64,000 nucleotides of DNA from contig VXBM01000138.1 of the NCBI GenBank assembly GCA_013400155.1, positions 1,061,106 to 1,125,105 on the forward strand, in the 5' to 3' direction. Below the pieces are notes generated by a model. That model was given only the letters and a program-made list of their open reading frames with translations. It ran no database searches and was not told the origin of the DNA. Both the position numbers and the translations under genes were made by a program. Below are positions 13,383 through 25,450 of this stretch, piece after piece. The stretch is from Helopsaltes ochotensis (lineage: Eukaryota; Chordata; Aves; Passeriformes; Locustellidae). Each line of letters opens with the position of its first letter. Positions within the stretch are counted from its first letter, which is position 1.

Positions 13383-16300
13383 TCATTAGGAGTTCAATGG
13401 TATTAAGTCTATATATCTTGATTTAAAATTTGTATGGAGGAGTTCTGAAGAAAATAATTGTATTTGAGTTACAATATACTTTTCTTTTATTTAAAATGGC
13501 AATTTTTTTTTCAGGCTGTTTAGCAGTAGACCTTACAGATATAAGCATTCACCATATGAAACTTCAATTAGCAATGATTTTCAAGATATAAAAAGGTGCC
13601 CATTATAATGGCATAGTGAGAATGTGTGGTATACATTCATTTAAAGTGCTGTTAATTCAATTGCTTTATCTGATCCAAAGTCACTTAGATTATATTAAAT
13701 TAGCCATCTGTTTGGCTTTCACCTTGGAATGTCTGCCAGATGCTGAGTTTGTTTATAGACAATTCATTTGCAGACACAGCCTTAACAACAGGTTTGGTTG
13801 TTGGGGACTATCCCTTATGGAAGAGTTTACCTGGGAAGATGAAACTGTGCACTCCAAGGAGCTACTTCTTGTTCAAAGGATAGAAATGTATTGATTAGCT
13901 TGTGTCCAGTACACTATTACACAAATTATGTTCTCTTATTAATTTCTGCAGTCTTTGTGATGAAAAGACTTAAATGGTTCCGCAAAGCTGCAGCATTCTC
14001 TATAGTACCCATTTATACATTTTATAGTTTCCTTTTTAATTAAGGTCTGGCACTAAAATTACTATAACATTTTGTTATCTACTGGGCATGGAAGCTTTTT
14101 ACTAAGTCTCCAGATAGCTTTTAAAAGTCTATTAAAAATCTGTATATCATTCCACAGTTGTTACACATGGGGAAAATATTTCTTTAAGGGGATGGGCAGC
14201 ATTATTTCTCCCTCCCCCACAAAACAGCACTTGCTCTTTATCAGAAGAATGATACAAAGCTGCACAGGAAGATTCCAGAATGAGACAGAATTTAATCAAA
14301 GTACTTTGATTGGGTTTTTTCAGCAGCTATTCAAGAGTAATCCCCCATGGGCTAACAAATCTAGTCACCGGTCCAAATAAACAGGATAGTTATGCAATCA
14401 CTGAGCAAAAATCAGAAGTTATGTTCACCTAGAGAATTGTTTGATTAAATAGTGATCTGAATCCAGCCTTTAGCTGTCAAAGATACCCAACAGATACTGA
14501 CATTGTTAGTCCTAGATACAGGATTATATACTAACAACTACTGTCAGCAGCAAAAATAAGAAAATGGTACTCTTCAGGCAGCAATAAAAGGCTATTTGTA
14601 TAATAAAAAAATTACCATTGCTCTATATTTTCTTCTATGATTTGTTTTAAATTTGTTCATATATGCTGAATATAACTTTCAGAGGAAAGGCAAGTGTTGT
14701 TACTTAGTGGTTAAACCATTTTCTTAATGATAGGGTTTAGGAGACTTCCTTTCTTTAGGGAAACTTTATACCACTGTTATTTATTCCAGGCTTTTAAGCA
14801 GAGGGTTTTTTTATGTTTCTTTGAAACATTTGGTCTTGACCAATGTTAAGATAATAAAATGGACTTTTATCCAATCTGGTTCAATGTGGAAATTCCTATG
14901 ATTCAACTTAATAAATATAGAATATTGATATTTTGTCACTGAACTCTGATACTGCTCCATTCCAGAAAGGTTTGATTTGTACTGTGATTTTGTCTCCTAA
15001 TGCTTCCAAAGCTTTTGATTTTACACTTTTTTTATGTAAACGAAATTGATGTATAAAAATATGGTGTATATCTAATTGAACCAGCCAGCCTGTCAGGTCA
15101 CTTAGACTGATAAAAGGAAAAGAACTTTATTAGATATGAAATGGCAGATTTTCAAGAGCAATCTAATTAACAAAAGAAAAACTTCACCTATGCTGGAGAC
15201 GGCTCATCTAAGTTTGCTCTGGCCATGAAACAAAGAAATCTTTTTAAGCTGAGTAAGATTCTAGTTTTATCTTGACTCTCACAATTATTTTTCATTAATT
15301 TTAAACACAGTCATCATTGGTTTCTCCATTGAAATTTTATTTTTTATTGTCTCTGTCAATAAAGAGTAACTCACAACATATTTTACCATTAACTCTTTCA
15401 CTCTATGAAGCAGGAAAAGGAGTGTCAGTGTCTAGACTGGTACAAATTTGTGTCCTTTGGGTCTTCATCCATCGACTGACAATTTTGAGTGCAGAGCAAA
15501 CTAATGAGACGGGAAAGAGAATGGGTGATATGAATGAATCCAACCAGAGGGAGAATGATTTTACCAATGTAATATCTAAGGAAACCAGGATGGGCAAAGA
15601 AACAGAAATACAGGCAGTAATCTTTCACAGTAATGACTCTTTTTTTTTTCTTCATTTGGTAGTTCTCATAAAGTAATCAAATGATCGATTAAAAATAAAT
15701 TTTATAATTAAGAGGTGGAGTAAAGAAAAATATTTCTTAAGGTCCATTTTTTTTAAAAAAGTGAACATGGATGCAAAAGAAATAAATTATGCACTAAATT
15801 AGTTTGCTTACTTACACTTTTTTTTTTCTTTTTCCTTTCCACCTTTCCAGGTTTTTGTAATGTGATAGCTTTCAGTATTTTATTGGTTTCTTATTTATTT
15901 GAGAGAGGAAACTGTTGAAGCATCAAATTTTTCCATTGGATGAAAACTCTGAGATTACCTACAATGTTAATAACCCTGGCAGAATATGTGAGCAGACAAC
16001 AAGGCTTATGAGTTTTATTTCTCAAAATAACAATAATTTCCACAAACATTAGGAATTTTCAATCCATTACAACTTTCTAATTGGAGTCACTTTGTTTTCA
16101 GAAAAATATAAAAAATTTCTGTTAATTTTAAAAATAGAAAAAGAGATTTTTTATTTTGTCTAGCCAACTAACCCATTCTTTGGAAGACAGAAATTCATGT
16201 AAGACAAAGCAGGGACTAGAAGACTTCCCTTTTCCATTTTAGAAGATTATTCCACTCTTCAGGCCATTACCTATTATAAATATCTTCCTTTCTTGCCTTC

Positions 16301-16403
16301 ATAGTAAAGCTCAAAAGATCTCTCTCTAGTACTGTTATAAATGAATTGATGTTTCTGGGCAGGGCTTGATTGTTAATGTAAAGGGGGTTGGGAGTTGTGA
16401 GTC

Positions 16404-16858
16404 TGTTGTAAATGTTGCAATATCGACACTGGGTGGGGATAAGAAAGAAATGTGGTGAGCTTGGAGAAGATGAGGTTGTGCAGGTGAATTTTGGTGACTC
16501 GGACTGTGATTGGTGAACAGAGTTGGCCAATCACTCGATGCCCTGAGAGAATGATTGGACGAGAACGCCTCTCGTTAAAGACCAATGGGAGCCGGGAAAC
16601 TGACCAATCCGAAGAAGGGTCCAAAACGGACCAATCATGGACAGAAAGAGGGTATAAAAGTTGTCCTGGGGCTTTGCCCCAACTCCTCCTGTGGAACTCG
16701 GGGTCCAAGGGAGCACCCGGTGCGTCACACTGTCACTGTTACTGTTTTCTCTGGCTTGTTGTGCGGAGCCTGAGCTTATCCTGGGTTCCTGCTCTCAGTG
16801 GTTAAGAAATAAACGAGTTGGCTTTTATCCTAAAAAAGTCTCAGCCTCGTTTACAACA
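16404..16858 (+). mobile_element. Solo LTR of an endogenous retrovirus, + orientation
   Basis: The element begins TGTTGTAAA and ends TTTACAACA, a perfect 9-bp terminal inverted repeat with the TG...CA ends required by retroviral integrase. Inside, in the order expected of U3-R-U5, are six CCAAT or ATTGG boxes (16509, 16527, 16554, 16582, 16604, 16631), a TATA box TATAAAAG at 16653 and a polyadenylation signal AATAAA at 16808. It is GC-richer and has more CpG than its flanks. The flanks AGTC (16400-16403) and AGTA (16859-16862) may be a decayed 4-bp target duplication. No primer-binding site or gag/pol sequence follows, so it is a solo LTR left by recombination. Several overlapping open frames here are spurious. 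The family name is not known to me. Confidence 0.85.
16509..16660 (+). promoter_or_regulatory. LTR U3 promoter: CCAAT array and TATA box
   Basis: Six CCAAT boxes (three as CCAAT after 16580, others as ATTGG) lie within about 125 bp upstream of TATAAAAG at 16653-16660. CCAAT boxes bind NF-Y, which is known to activate many LTRs. The spacing to AATAAA at 16808 implies a short R region. Whether the promoter is still active cannot be told from sequence. Confidence 0.75.
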
Positions 16859-16868
16859 AGTACCAAGT

Positions 16869-16898
16869 CATAATAATAACAATAATAATAATAATAAA
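16869..16898. repeat. (AAT)n microsatellite
   Basis: About ten AAT units with one AAC interruption, beginning some ten bases after the LTR end. It may have pre-existed or grown after the insertion. Confidence 0.85.
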
Positions 16899-17639
16899 TC
16901 ATTAAAAATCCTGATTTTTTTAAAAAATAGTCTGTGTTTTAAAGGCCAAGTAGATATAATGTTATTTCATAGCATTATGTGAATATACGTGAGACCAAAT
17001 AAGTTCTATTGGTCATAAAGATGAGATGTGAATCACCAGCAAAGAGGATCCAATAACCACAAATTTGATGAGATCATCCTCTGTGGGTAGTTCTTTGGAC
17101 AAAATTTTAGAATAAATATGATATCTCTATGTATTTAACATAAAGGCATGCATGAAGTGCGTATATAATGTATGCAGAGGAACATGAAATAGTAGAATCC
17201 AGGCTGCTTTAGGACCATGTAGAGGTTCCAGTGTTAATACATGGAGTTGATGCTTCAAAATCATGACCTAGATCAACCGATCTCTTTTCTCCTTCAAGTC
17301 CTTGATTAAAAAGTACCTTCTTTATGAGCCTTCTTCTCTGATCTGTTTGCCAGCTTTATCTATACTTGTGAAATATGTTATCTAGCACAAACTGAAATAG
17401 ATTCCATAAAACATAGTTGTAATATTTTTAGTGCATATACTCTGTCTTTCATGTTTTAAAGGATCTAGCGCACATATGGCACCCCAAAAATGCATTAGTT
17501 TAGCTTGCATTAAATTGAATTCATCCACAATTTGATATTGCAGGTCTATGTGCTGACTTCTGCTACTGTAAATGTAGTTGTGTTTTCGGAGAAATATCCT
17601 ATATGTAACTATTTCCCATAATATATTTCTTCACAAGCC

Positions 17640-17930
17640 AACTGACAGGAAAAAAGGGTGAATAGAGGGAAATAAAAAGCAAAAGAAAGGAAAAGGGGAT
17701 GGCAGACAAGCAAAGAGTGCATAAAATACTGATGTAAGAAAGGATCAGCTATCAGGGAAAAGGACTGAGAAAAAAGGGAGTTGGTAAAGTTAGAGCAAAA
17801 GAGGTGAAATATGGATACAGAACAAGAGATACATAAATTTAAAACAGAAGAAATGGCAGCTAAATCAACACCAGAACCATGGAAACATAAAAAACAATGC
17901 AGAAAAAACTAAAAGAGTGAGGCAGGGTGG
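17640..17930. repeat. Purine-biased (A/G-rich) tract
   Basis: The + strand is strongly enriched in A and G across nearly 300 bases, with few pyrimidines and no simple unit. Such strand asymmetry can favour unusual DNA structure or reflect past transcription or simple-repeat decay. It is not a recognised transposon. Confidence 0.6.
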
Positions 17931-18753
17931 TTAAATCTTGTTTGAAGGTGGAAGAGCATTGCTCTCTTCTCTTTTTTTGCTAGGGGTCTCCTCACGTTAA
18001 AAAATACACCTCTCTCTCACTGGCTCACATGGCCAAAAACCTTAATGCAGACTGGCTGACAGAAGGGCTCTGTTTACTTCCTGTGCTGGTGATATACTAT
18101 CAGTGTAAGTCATGTCTTCACTGCATGACTTAACCTTCACTGCTCTTCCACTTTTTAAGTACTAAAAATACTACAGAGTTCTGGGAATCTCTGCAAGTGA
18201 CGAAGAGTGGCTAAAAAAATGTCTGTAAAATTCTACATAAATAGTTGAACTATGGAGCCAGAATTTTGACATAAAATAACCCATCCTAAGGTGTCACCTC
18301 ACTTTGAAGATGGTTTAATTGCAGAGCCTCTAGTATTTCAATTATATACTTTTTTTCTTTATACACATGGATTTTTTTCTCAGTTTGTCTAGGACAAAAA
18401 TACTCTCAAGACCTTACAGCAGACAGGATTCAGAAAATGAACTTTAATCTGTTAATCTCACATGATGGATCCAAACTTCTAGCCAGCCATTTTAAAATAA
18501 AATTCAGTGTACACAGAAATTTATCTCAAAGAATTAAGTTACAATAATTTCCTCCAAAAGATGTGGGAAAAAAGAGGGGTTTGTCCAGTTGTTGGGTCTG
18601 TTTGGTTTTGTATGTTTTTATATATATAGTCATAGTCAGAATGTAAATCATGAAGGTGTAAACCTGGATTTAATTAATTTCCCAATGTGACCATATTTAA
18701 AACAGTCTGCCAACATCTCAAAGTCTGCCCTGACCTCAAGGCTACAGACTTAC

Positions 18754-18790
18754 CTGTGGCATGGGTCGTAGCCCAGTTCTGACGTGGCTG
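18754..18790 (-). other. Candidate small exon of an unknown transcript
   Basis: Read on the minus strand, CAG|GTAAGT (exon end at 18754) is a perfect match to the vertebrate 5' splice-site consensus. Upstream, a pyrimidine-containing CTGCAG acceptor-like site would open a 37-nt exon at 18790. The surrounding 18740-18830 carries several CpGs and a balanced composition unlike its AT-rich neighbours. A single good donor can occur by chance in 64 kb and no coding family is recognised. It could belong to a noncoding RNA, or to a gene whose other exons lie outside the window. Confidence 0.2.
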
Positions 18791-18949
18791 CTGCAGTGTT
18801 GGAGAGGCGATCACGATGACAAGAGCTGGACCATGAGTGAGGTCCTTAGTTTATGTAAAATGAATAGGAAATAAAAGGTTTCAACCCTTCCTCCTGGCCC
18901 ATTTCCGTGTATTTTAATCTTGGTGTCATTAAATGGAAAATGTATAAAT

Positions 18950-19200
18950 AATCACAGAAATATCCAAGTTGGAACAGACTTCCAACATCATCGAGTACAA
19001 TTATTGACTGATCGCCACCTCATCAACCAGACCATGGAGCTGACTGCCATGTCCAGTCATTTCTTGAACACCTCCAGAGATGGTGACTCCATCACCTCCC
19101 TGGGCAATTCATTCCAATGTTTAAGATCCCTATCCATGAAGAAATTCCTCATCATCTCCAACCTGAATTTCTCCTGGTGCAGCTTGAGGTTATCAATAAT
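18950..19200 (-). mobile_element. CR1 LINE, 3'-end fragment, minus strand
   Basis: The + strand reads ATCACAGAA followed by a GTTGGAACAGAC-type block and continues through phrases typical of an inverted CR1 3' end (CACCTCC, CCTGGGCAATTCATTCCAATG, CAGCTTGAGGTTATC). CR1 is a non-LTR retrotransposon encoding endonuclease and reverse transcriptase, and copies are usually truncated at the 5' end. Only the 3' untranslated region and the extreme end of the coding region remain here. The 5' boundary near 19200 is approximate. An open frame of 107 codons across it is not a gene. Confidence 0.85.
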
Positions 19201-20294
19201 ATTACAAACAAGCTCGGCACATATATTTTATCCACCTTTTTAAATGTCCTGACCACCAGACCAAAAGAAAAGAGAGATTGCTGCTATCAGGATCATGTGG
19301 ATTGAGAGATTTACTTATATTTTTTCTGCATAAAGATGAAGACAAAGCAGTTTAGGATGCCAAACCGTTACCTTTCAAGAATTATGGAAAAGGTGATATC
19401 AATGCATGCTTACTGATCACCATCTGTTAGCACATGCAGCAGTGCTTGGTGCATTTAACTAAATATCAGTGCAGCTCACGGGATAGGACATAACCTCTGT
19501 GCCAAGGTGGTGGCAGATCCTGAACTTGCTCCCAGGAAATCAATGGGTGTGTCAGGATAAGTATCATGCAGATCTGAGCCTAAGGGAAATGTTTTATTTG
19601 AGAGAACTCTAATCATTACTGACAAAATGGAATATGAGAGTGTCTTATTGGTGTCTATTTAAAACCTTAGATTAAAAGTAAGGCAATTTCTCAATGCCTT
19701 AGGAGTAATGCCTAGGAATAGTGTACTTAAAAATGTATGCAGAATAAAAAGTTGGTGTTGACTAAAACACATTACCATCTGCTTCTTTGTTTCATTCCAC
19801 TAGAGATTAATTGAGTTGATCTGAGTTAGCAGATACTCTCAATGAAATTACATAGTGTGTTGATGAGTATTTCAATTCAGCTACTGATTAACTTGTTAGA
19901 ATACCCAGGTGAGGTGATAATTGTTCCAGAAATCTGAATGCGAGATTTTAAAACCAAGTTACTGCTTGTTCTTGAAGGTTGTGCTGACTTAAGTATTTTC
20001 TTATTTGTGTCATTATCAACCACACTTTAAAGAATTAAGCCCTATGCATGTACACATCATATGAGTTTATGTGTACATAATATATGTTTGTAACGCCAAG
20101 TGTATTTATTTAGGTGTATGTAAATACATAGACACGTATTTATTCAGACGTGTGAAAGCCATAAACATTGCTGTAACAGGATTTTCATGTCTGCACTGTA
20201 GATTTTTCAAGTTGTTATGAGGTGTGATTCCTTATTGGTTAAAAAATGCCTACTTTCCTAAATTTTCTTCTCCTGGAATCCCACCTATACCACC

Positions 20295-20315
20295 TATATA
20301 TATATATATATATGT
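20295..20315. repeat. (TA)n microsatellite
   Basis: About ten uninterrupted TA dinucleotides. Confidence 0.85.
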
Positions 20316-21698
20316 ATCTATGTATTTTGGCCCTTTTGGTACATTTAAAAGTCTTGTCTTGAGTCTCTCTTAAAATGTGATTTTGCTCCAAAGTAAGTAA
20401 CCTGGAAAACATATATTTGAATGAGTATATTTATTCAAACTATTCAGATTGTTTAATTAAATGGATGACAGACAAGAGAAATCAGGACGGGGTACAGATA
20501 GGGTAGAGCCACAGGCTCCGTGTCATCAGTTAATGTGATGTAATTTTTTCCATTGTATACCACCATCAGTGTCAATGCTAATATTTCTAAATGAGTTGCA
20601 ATTATGCCAGCTCCATTGACTTCAGCAGAGCTCCAGTTGGGTGGAGCTACACCCACATTAAATTGCATGTGTGAAGGGAATGTTTGAAATAGATTTGTTC
20701 TCCTTTTTGCAATCAATCATTGTTTCTAAATCAATATTAAAATTACTATCCAAAAAGATAGATAATAACAACTGGAAACATATAGTTGCTTAAGGCAGCA
20801 TAAATCATTTCAAAACATTTTTGTTAGAGTGAAATAAAACCATGAGAGTAATATTATTTCAGTAATGAAAACAAATTTCAGTTCTAAAGCATGACCAAGT
20901 AAAAGGTACTCACTGTTTTGTTCATTACTTTACTGAGCTCGCAGTAATTCTGGTTCACAACTTTATGTTCCATATAATACAATTATACACACCTGAGCCT
21001 TGACATCTGAGTACCATAACTTTTTTTACAACTCCAGAGGAAAGTCTTTTGTGAATTTACAAGCAATTCCTGATAAAATACACCTAAGCATACAACAGGC
21101 AAAATAATTTGTTTTTCATAATAGTAATGCCTCATTATCATTTTAAAACACATAGCACTTATACAAAGATGTAAAATATTAAATGTTCTCTTCTATTTAA
21201 GAGTGAGAGTTTTTCTGTTTCGTCTTTTTTTTATCCTCAGCACTTCAAGTCAAGCTGTGAGGAAAATCTCTTATGCCTGCTATGCAGTTTTATCTTAATC
21301 CAGGAAAGTGGGAATCTAGCAAATGAAAAATAATCCAAAAGTTAATGCGGAACAAAATATCTAGGCAAAATTTGGACAGCACAAAATTCTTAGCACACAG
21401 AAAGCCTGACTGAGCAATAGTCTGTCTCCAGTTGAAGAGTGGTTTTAAAGATGATCAATTGTATTGTTTATTTCTTTGTTATTAAAATTAATATTGTTTT
21501 TTTAATTTGACTGTGAAGCAATTTCTGTATGTTTATAAAGAAAACACAAGCAAACACTATGGACTGGTGTTTTCATAGGTTCTGTATATAAAATATTTAC
21601 TCTTAATATAAAGCAAGATGATCTCAGTTCTGCAGCATGAAGCACAATGGCAAATTCTCACTCTTTGAGGTGACGAAATATGAAAACTTCTGTCATTC

Positions 21699-21715
21699 AT
21701 ATATATATATATATA
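21699..21715. repeat. (AT)n microsatellite
   Basis: About eight uninterrupted AT dinucleotides. Confidence 0.85.
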
Positions 21716-21846
21716 CTCTACCAAGTTTTGTTTTTTCAGCTCTCATGCTGGAAAAATTCTTTTTGGTTTAGGTTCACTCATTTCACATTTAAAGAAGTCT
21801 CACTGCACTTGACAAACAAGGTTTTGGGAAAGGCTTATTCATAGAA

Positions 21847-21866
21847 AATATATATATATATATATT
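21847..21866. repeat. (AT)n microsatellite
   Basis: About nine uninterrupted AT dinucleotides, roughly 130 bases from a similar run at 21699. Confidence 0.85.
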
Positions 21867-24800
21867 TAGGAAAAAATATGACAGTTATTGAGGCTAAATG
21901 TACAAATTGTGTAAAATAGGTTACCTCGCATTAAACTTGTTGAAAAAAAATGGGGAAAAAAAGAAAAGCTGTTTCTTCTCTTGGTCTAGTCGATGGAAAG
22001 AAATAGAGTATTTAGCTAGATATTTCTATTGTACTTTAATTTTAAAAAAATAAAGGATATATTAAAGAAAATGCATAGATAGCTTTTATGGCAATAATTA
22101 CCTTCATTTAGAAGGCTTCATTTGGAAGGATAACATAGAAGTCATGTCTATTACTGAAAATAAAGGTGAATAAAATAAACTAACCAAAAAAATGGTGATT
22201 ACTTTTATTAAATCACATAGTTAATAGACAAGGATTTGATTCACAGGGAGATGAGGACAGAGGCTCTTTTCTTACACAATCTTTGTGTCACTGCATCTCC
22301 AGGATGGTCTCTGTTGGAAGTGGGTATTCAACACAAGCCTATAAGCAAGTGCTACTTGCAGTCTCTGATGGCAGCTGACAGCCAGGACTTGGAGTCAATT
22401 TTCAACAAACGTGGCATATTGTCACCTCTTTCTGTAAATGATGAAATCCCTTAAGAAGGGATACTGCAAAAGGGTCAACATGGGACTTTGATGTTTCACA
22501 ATTCATTAGTTTGAATTATTCCTGTTGTTTTGTTTCCCTTTTTTATTTAAGAAAATAAATTACAAGTCTGAATTTAAAACTCAGATCATGTTTTTAATTT
22601 TTTTATGGTAAGCATTATTAAGTGGTTAAAGGCAGTCTCAGAAGTGTCTTGTTCCTAAGTGAGAAGTAGGCTTCACTTTTGACATTTTATATATTATTTA
22701 TATTAGTGTAGATCCTGATGATCCCAAAGAGGGTTTACAGAATCAGTTACTTGGGAAATCACTGTGTCTGTACTCCAAGAACATAGTGTTTGGTCCAAGT
22801 TACACCTCAAGCAAGGTCAACAATGAAAAAAGGCTACGCTGTCTAGGACTTTGTCCAGTTAGGTCTTGCAAGACTCCAACCAGATTTATTGATTCTCTAT
22901 GCAAACTCTCCAATGTTTGCAGAGTGGAAATGTATAGAGCTGAATTAGAGAATAGCTGCTTGAACTGATACAATCAAAGCTTTTGTTCAGAAAGTGCTCA
23001 TTCTTCTTGACAGATGTTTTCTGAGATAAGCAAAGGTTCATAAAATTTCAGTGGTTGAAAAACTCCGGTTTCAAAATCCTGAACAAGTTCTCAGTTTTCT
23101 GAACTTCACAGTGCTGAAAGTATCATCTCTGACAGAGGTTCAAGGTTGCCTGGTATGAAATCATATGTGACAAAAAAGGAAGTGGTGTCAGGAACTCATA
23201 GGCAGGACTCTGGGTTGAAATTGTGAAACTGAGATAGCTCAGCCCTGTTCCTGGGCAGAATCAATAGTTTTGATTGAATTTTTGAGGTCTTCTACCGAGT
23301 CTCTGTTTCTGTTACCAACCTTCACTTTTGAAAACTGCTAGCACTGTTTCATTGGTATTGTGATAATTGTGAGCTTCCACAGAGAAAAAAGACATAAAAG
23401 GTCATTTGAAAATAAATAAATAAATCGTGCCAAAACGGAACACTTTTAGATGGTGAATATGCTTTTCCTATTAAAAATGAGGAAAATTCGCACTCATGCC
23501 TAGCTTATTTTTGAGAGGCTTGTGCCTGCCTCTCTTGACAGCTCTAAGGCATAATGGTAAAACATTGACTCTTACAAACCAATTCCTGTGCTTCTATTTC
23601 ATTGCTAAAGAGTCAGTTTTGCTCAGGGCATGGTGAGATAAGAAGTAATGAAAGTAGTAGTAATTTAGTACATATTTCAATAAACTCTTCCCTCAAACTC
23701 ATCCAGACCTCACTGCTACGATATGACATTGGAAGACTACAGTTATTCAGATCTACTTACAAATTCTATGAAGACACAGCTTTGGAAAAGAACAGATTTC
23801 ACATCTAACTGTATAAACATTCCATCTATTTTTAAAAAAGACAACAAAACAAACAAACAAAACAAAACCTAAACTTCCTTTTCAGTGCATTTGAATAGAT
23901 GGCAACATCTTTCCTTATGGTATCTCTGAAGGTAGGGACCCTGATCCCTGGGACTATTACTAAAAGCAGAAACTTTGTAAACACTGTGCTTCTGGAAGAA
24001 CATTTATTTCTGAAAACCAATCTGTTTTGCCCTGAAATCCCTCTGCCTAGTAGTTGACATCATTTTGTTGCCTTGCTCTTCCAGAATAGCAAGTGTAAGG
24101 AAGACAGCTTGTTGAAAATCTTGAGGAAACCAGATGTGCAAGAAATTGTTGTAGAGGTGGTCAACGGGACTGATTTATCTATCAAGAGTACTTGAACTTT
24201 TTTATGAAGGTCAGAGTCCAGAGTGCTCTTCCATGGAGAGCCATCCAAGTTTGGTATGCAGTAGCAGCTGATGATGATTAGTTTCATTTCATCACATAGA
24301 GTGGCTAAACATCAGAATTTTACAGTTGTATGCGAATAAGTTAATTTTTATTCACTAAGTGAGTAGCTCATAGCAGTGCTCACAGTGACTTTGTTCTCAA
24401 GGCTTTTGAATGATCAATGATCTCAAAATGTATTGCACTGGATGACACTTTCTGTTTTCTACTGACTCTGTCAACACTGGGAGTCTTTTCATGTAAGTAT
24501 CTGTGTATGTACACTACTATGCATTTGAGTTAATCTAGTGTTTCACTATTCAAACTCCTTTAAAAAATTATGGATTTCTTTGCTAGTCATTCAACCACTT
24601 TTAAAAATGTTGTGCTGTTTATCCCTTCACATTCTGCTATAAATCTCAGGTGGCAGGTAACGTAAACCATGTTAGGAATTGTTACTGGTTCATTAATGGG
24701 CAGTATAGATCATAGGTTTCTTTTTTTTGCATATGGCCTATTGTCTTGTGTTCTATTCACTCTCCTGTTGAGGAAGATCTTATGCTTATCTGCTTTGCTA

Positions 24801-25119
24801 CACTTTTTCCTGGAAAGGTTTCAAAACCATGTGTTACCACCTTCATGGTATGTATTTCTTCAAACTCAGGGCCCCTCCTAACTGCAACAATATGGATAAA
24901 GAGACTCAAAGAAAAATTTAAATTCAAAAAGCCCTTTTTATCCTATTCCACAGCTTAAAGTGGGACCAGTTTTGTGTTATATCAGATTGTTTACAGCCTT
25001 ATAAAATTAGATACTCAATATCTCCAAGATCTCCAAGAACTGAGGTGCTTTTCTGGGAAAACTGTGATCACCTTCATATTGAAAAAAATGCCTCTCCCAG
25101 ATTTCCATCAGTCACACAT

Positions 25120-25450
25120 AATGTGCTCCAGCACCCTAGTCTGCTTGGTGTCCCTTCTGGATTCACTCCAGAATGCCAAGGTCTTTCTTGTACTAGGGAG
25201 ACCAAAAGTGGGCACAATACTGCCGACACTTCCCAGGTGCCAAAGAGATGGGAAGTGCTTTCCCAGGTCCCTTGGGAAAAGCACTTCCCAAGCTGATGAG
25301 TGGTATTACCCTTGCTATTACAACCCCATATACAGTTGGTCTTCCCTGCTACAAGGCCACATTTCCGACTCATCTTCAGCCTGTAGTTCATGAAAGCCCC
25401 AGATATTCTTCTGTGAAAATCCCTGTGCTGCTTGCTGTCTGTATGTAATG
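25120..25450 (-). mobile_element. CR1 LINE, internal ORF2-region fragment, minus strand
   Basis: The + strand carries landmarks of inverted CR1 coding sequence: GTGCTCCAGCACC, CTGGATTCACTCCAGAATG, GTCTTTCTTGTACTAGGGAG, then ACAAGGCCACATTTCCGACTCATC near 25350. These correspond to the C-terminal part of the CR1 reverse-transcriptase ORF read backwards. The copy is diverged, lacks the 3' end, and contains a compact inverted-repeat cluster at 25228-25289 that I do not remember from CR1 consensus sequences. Open frames on both strands across it are remnants or chance. Boundaries are approximate. Confidence 0.7.
25228..25289. repeat. Near-perfect inverted repeat inside a CR1 copy
   Basis: The arm 25250-25265 (GGGAAGTGCTTTCCCA) matches the reverse complement of 25273-25289 except for one extra base, with a 7-nt loop. 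A third copy of CACTTCCCA occurs at 25228-25236. The block appears to be added to the surrounding CR1 sequence, perhaps by local template switching. Confidence 0.75.

Larger units (their letters stand above)
11828..16403. other. Unique AT-rich noncoding sequence with minor simple repeats
   Basis: It contains a purine-only tract (12309-12354), a TA-rich microsatellite (13266-13310) and a hairpin (13357-13382). I recognise no transposon or gene. The segment around 13690-13830 has more balanced base composition than its surroundings but no motif that identifies it. Confidence 0.5.
16859..18949. other. Noncoding interval with AAT repeat, purine tract and candidate exon
   Basis: Contents are an (AAT)n microsatellite directly beyond the LTR, a long purine-biased stretch, and on the minus strand a strong splice-donor match near 18754. 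No transposon is recognised in the rest. Confidence 0.5.
19201..25119. other. Unique AT-rich noncoding sequence with small TA microsatellites
   Basis: No gene or well-preserved transposon is recognised. It includes TA runs at 20295-20315, 21699-21715 and 21847-21866, and a possible very old repeat scrap near 20588-20665. Open frames are short and unremarkable. Confidence 0.5.

Noticed and set aside
16397..16863. Clean target duplication for the + LTR
   Set aside because: The flanks give only AGTC against AGTA. This is suggestive but not enough to call.
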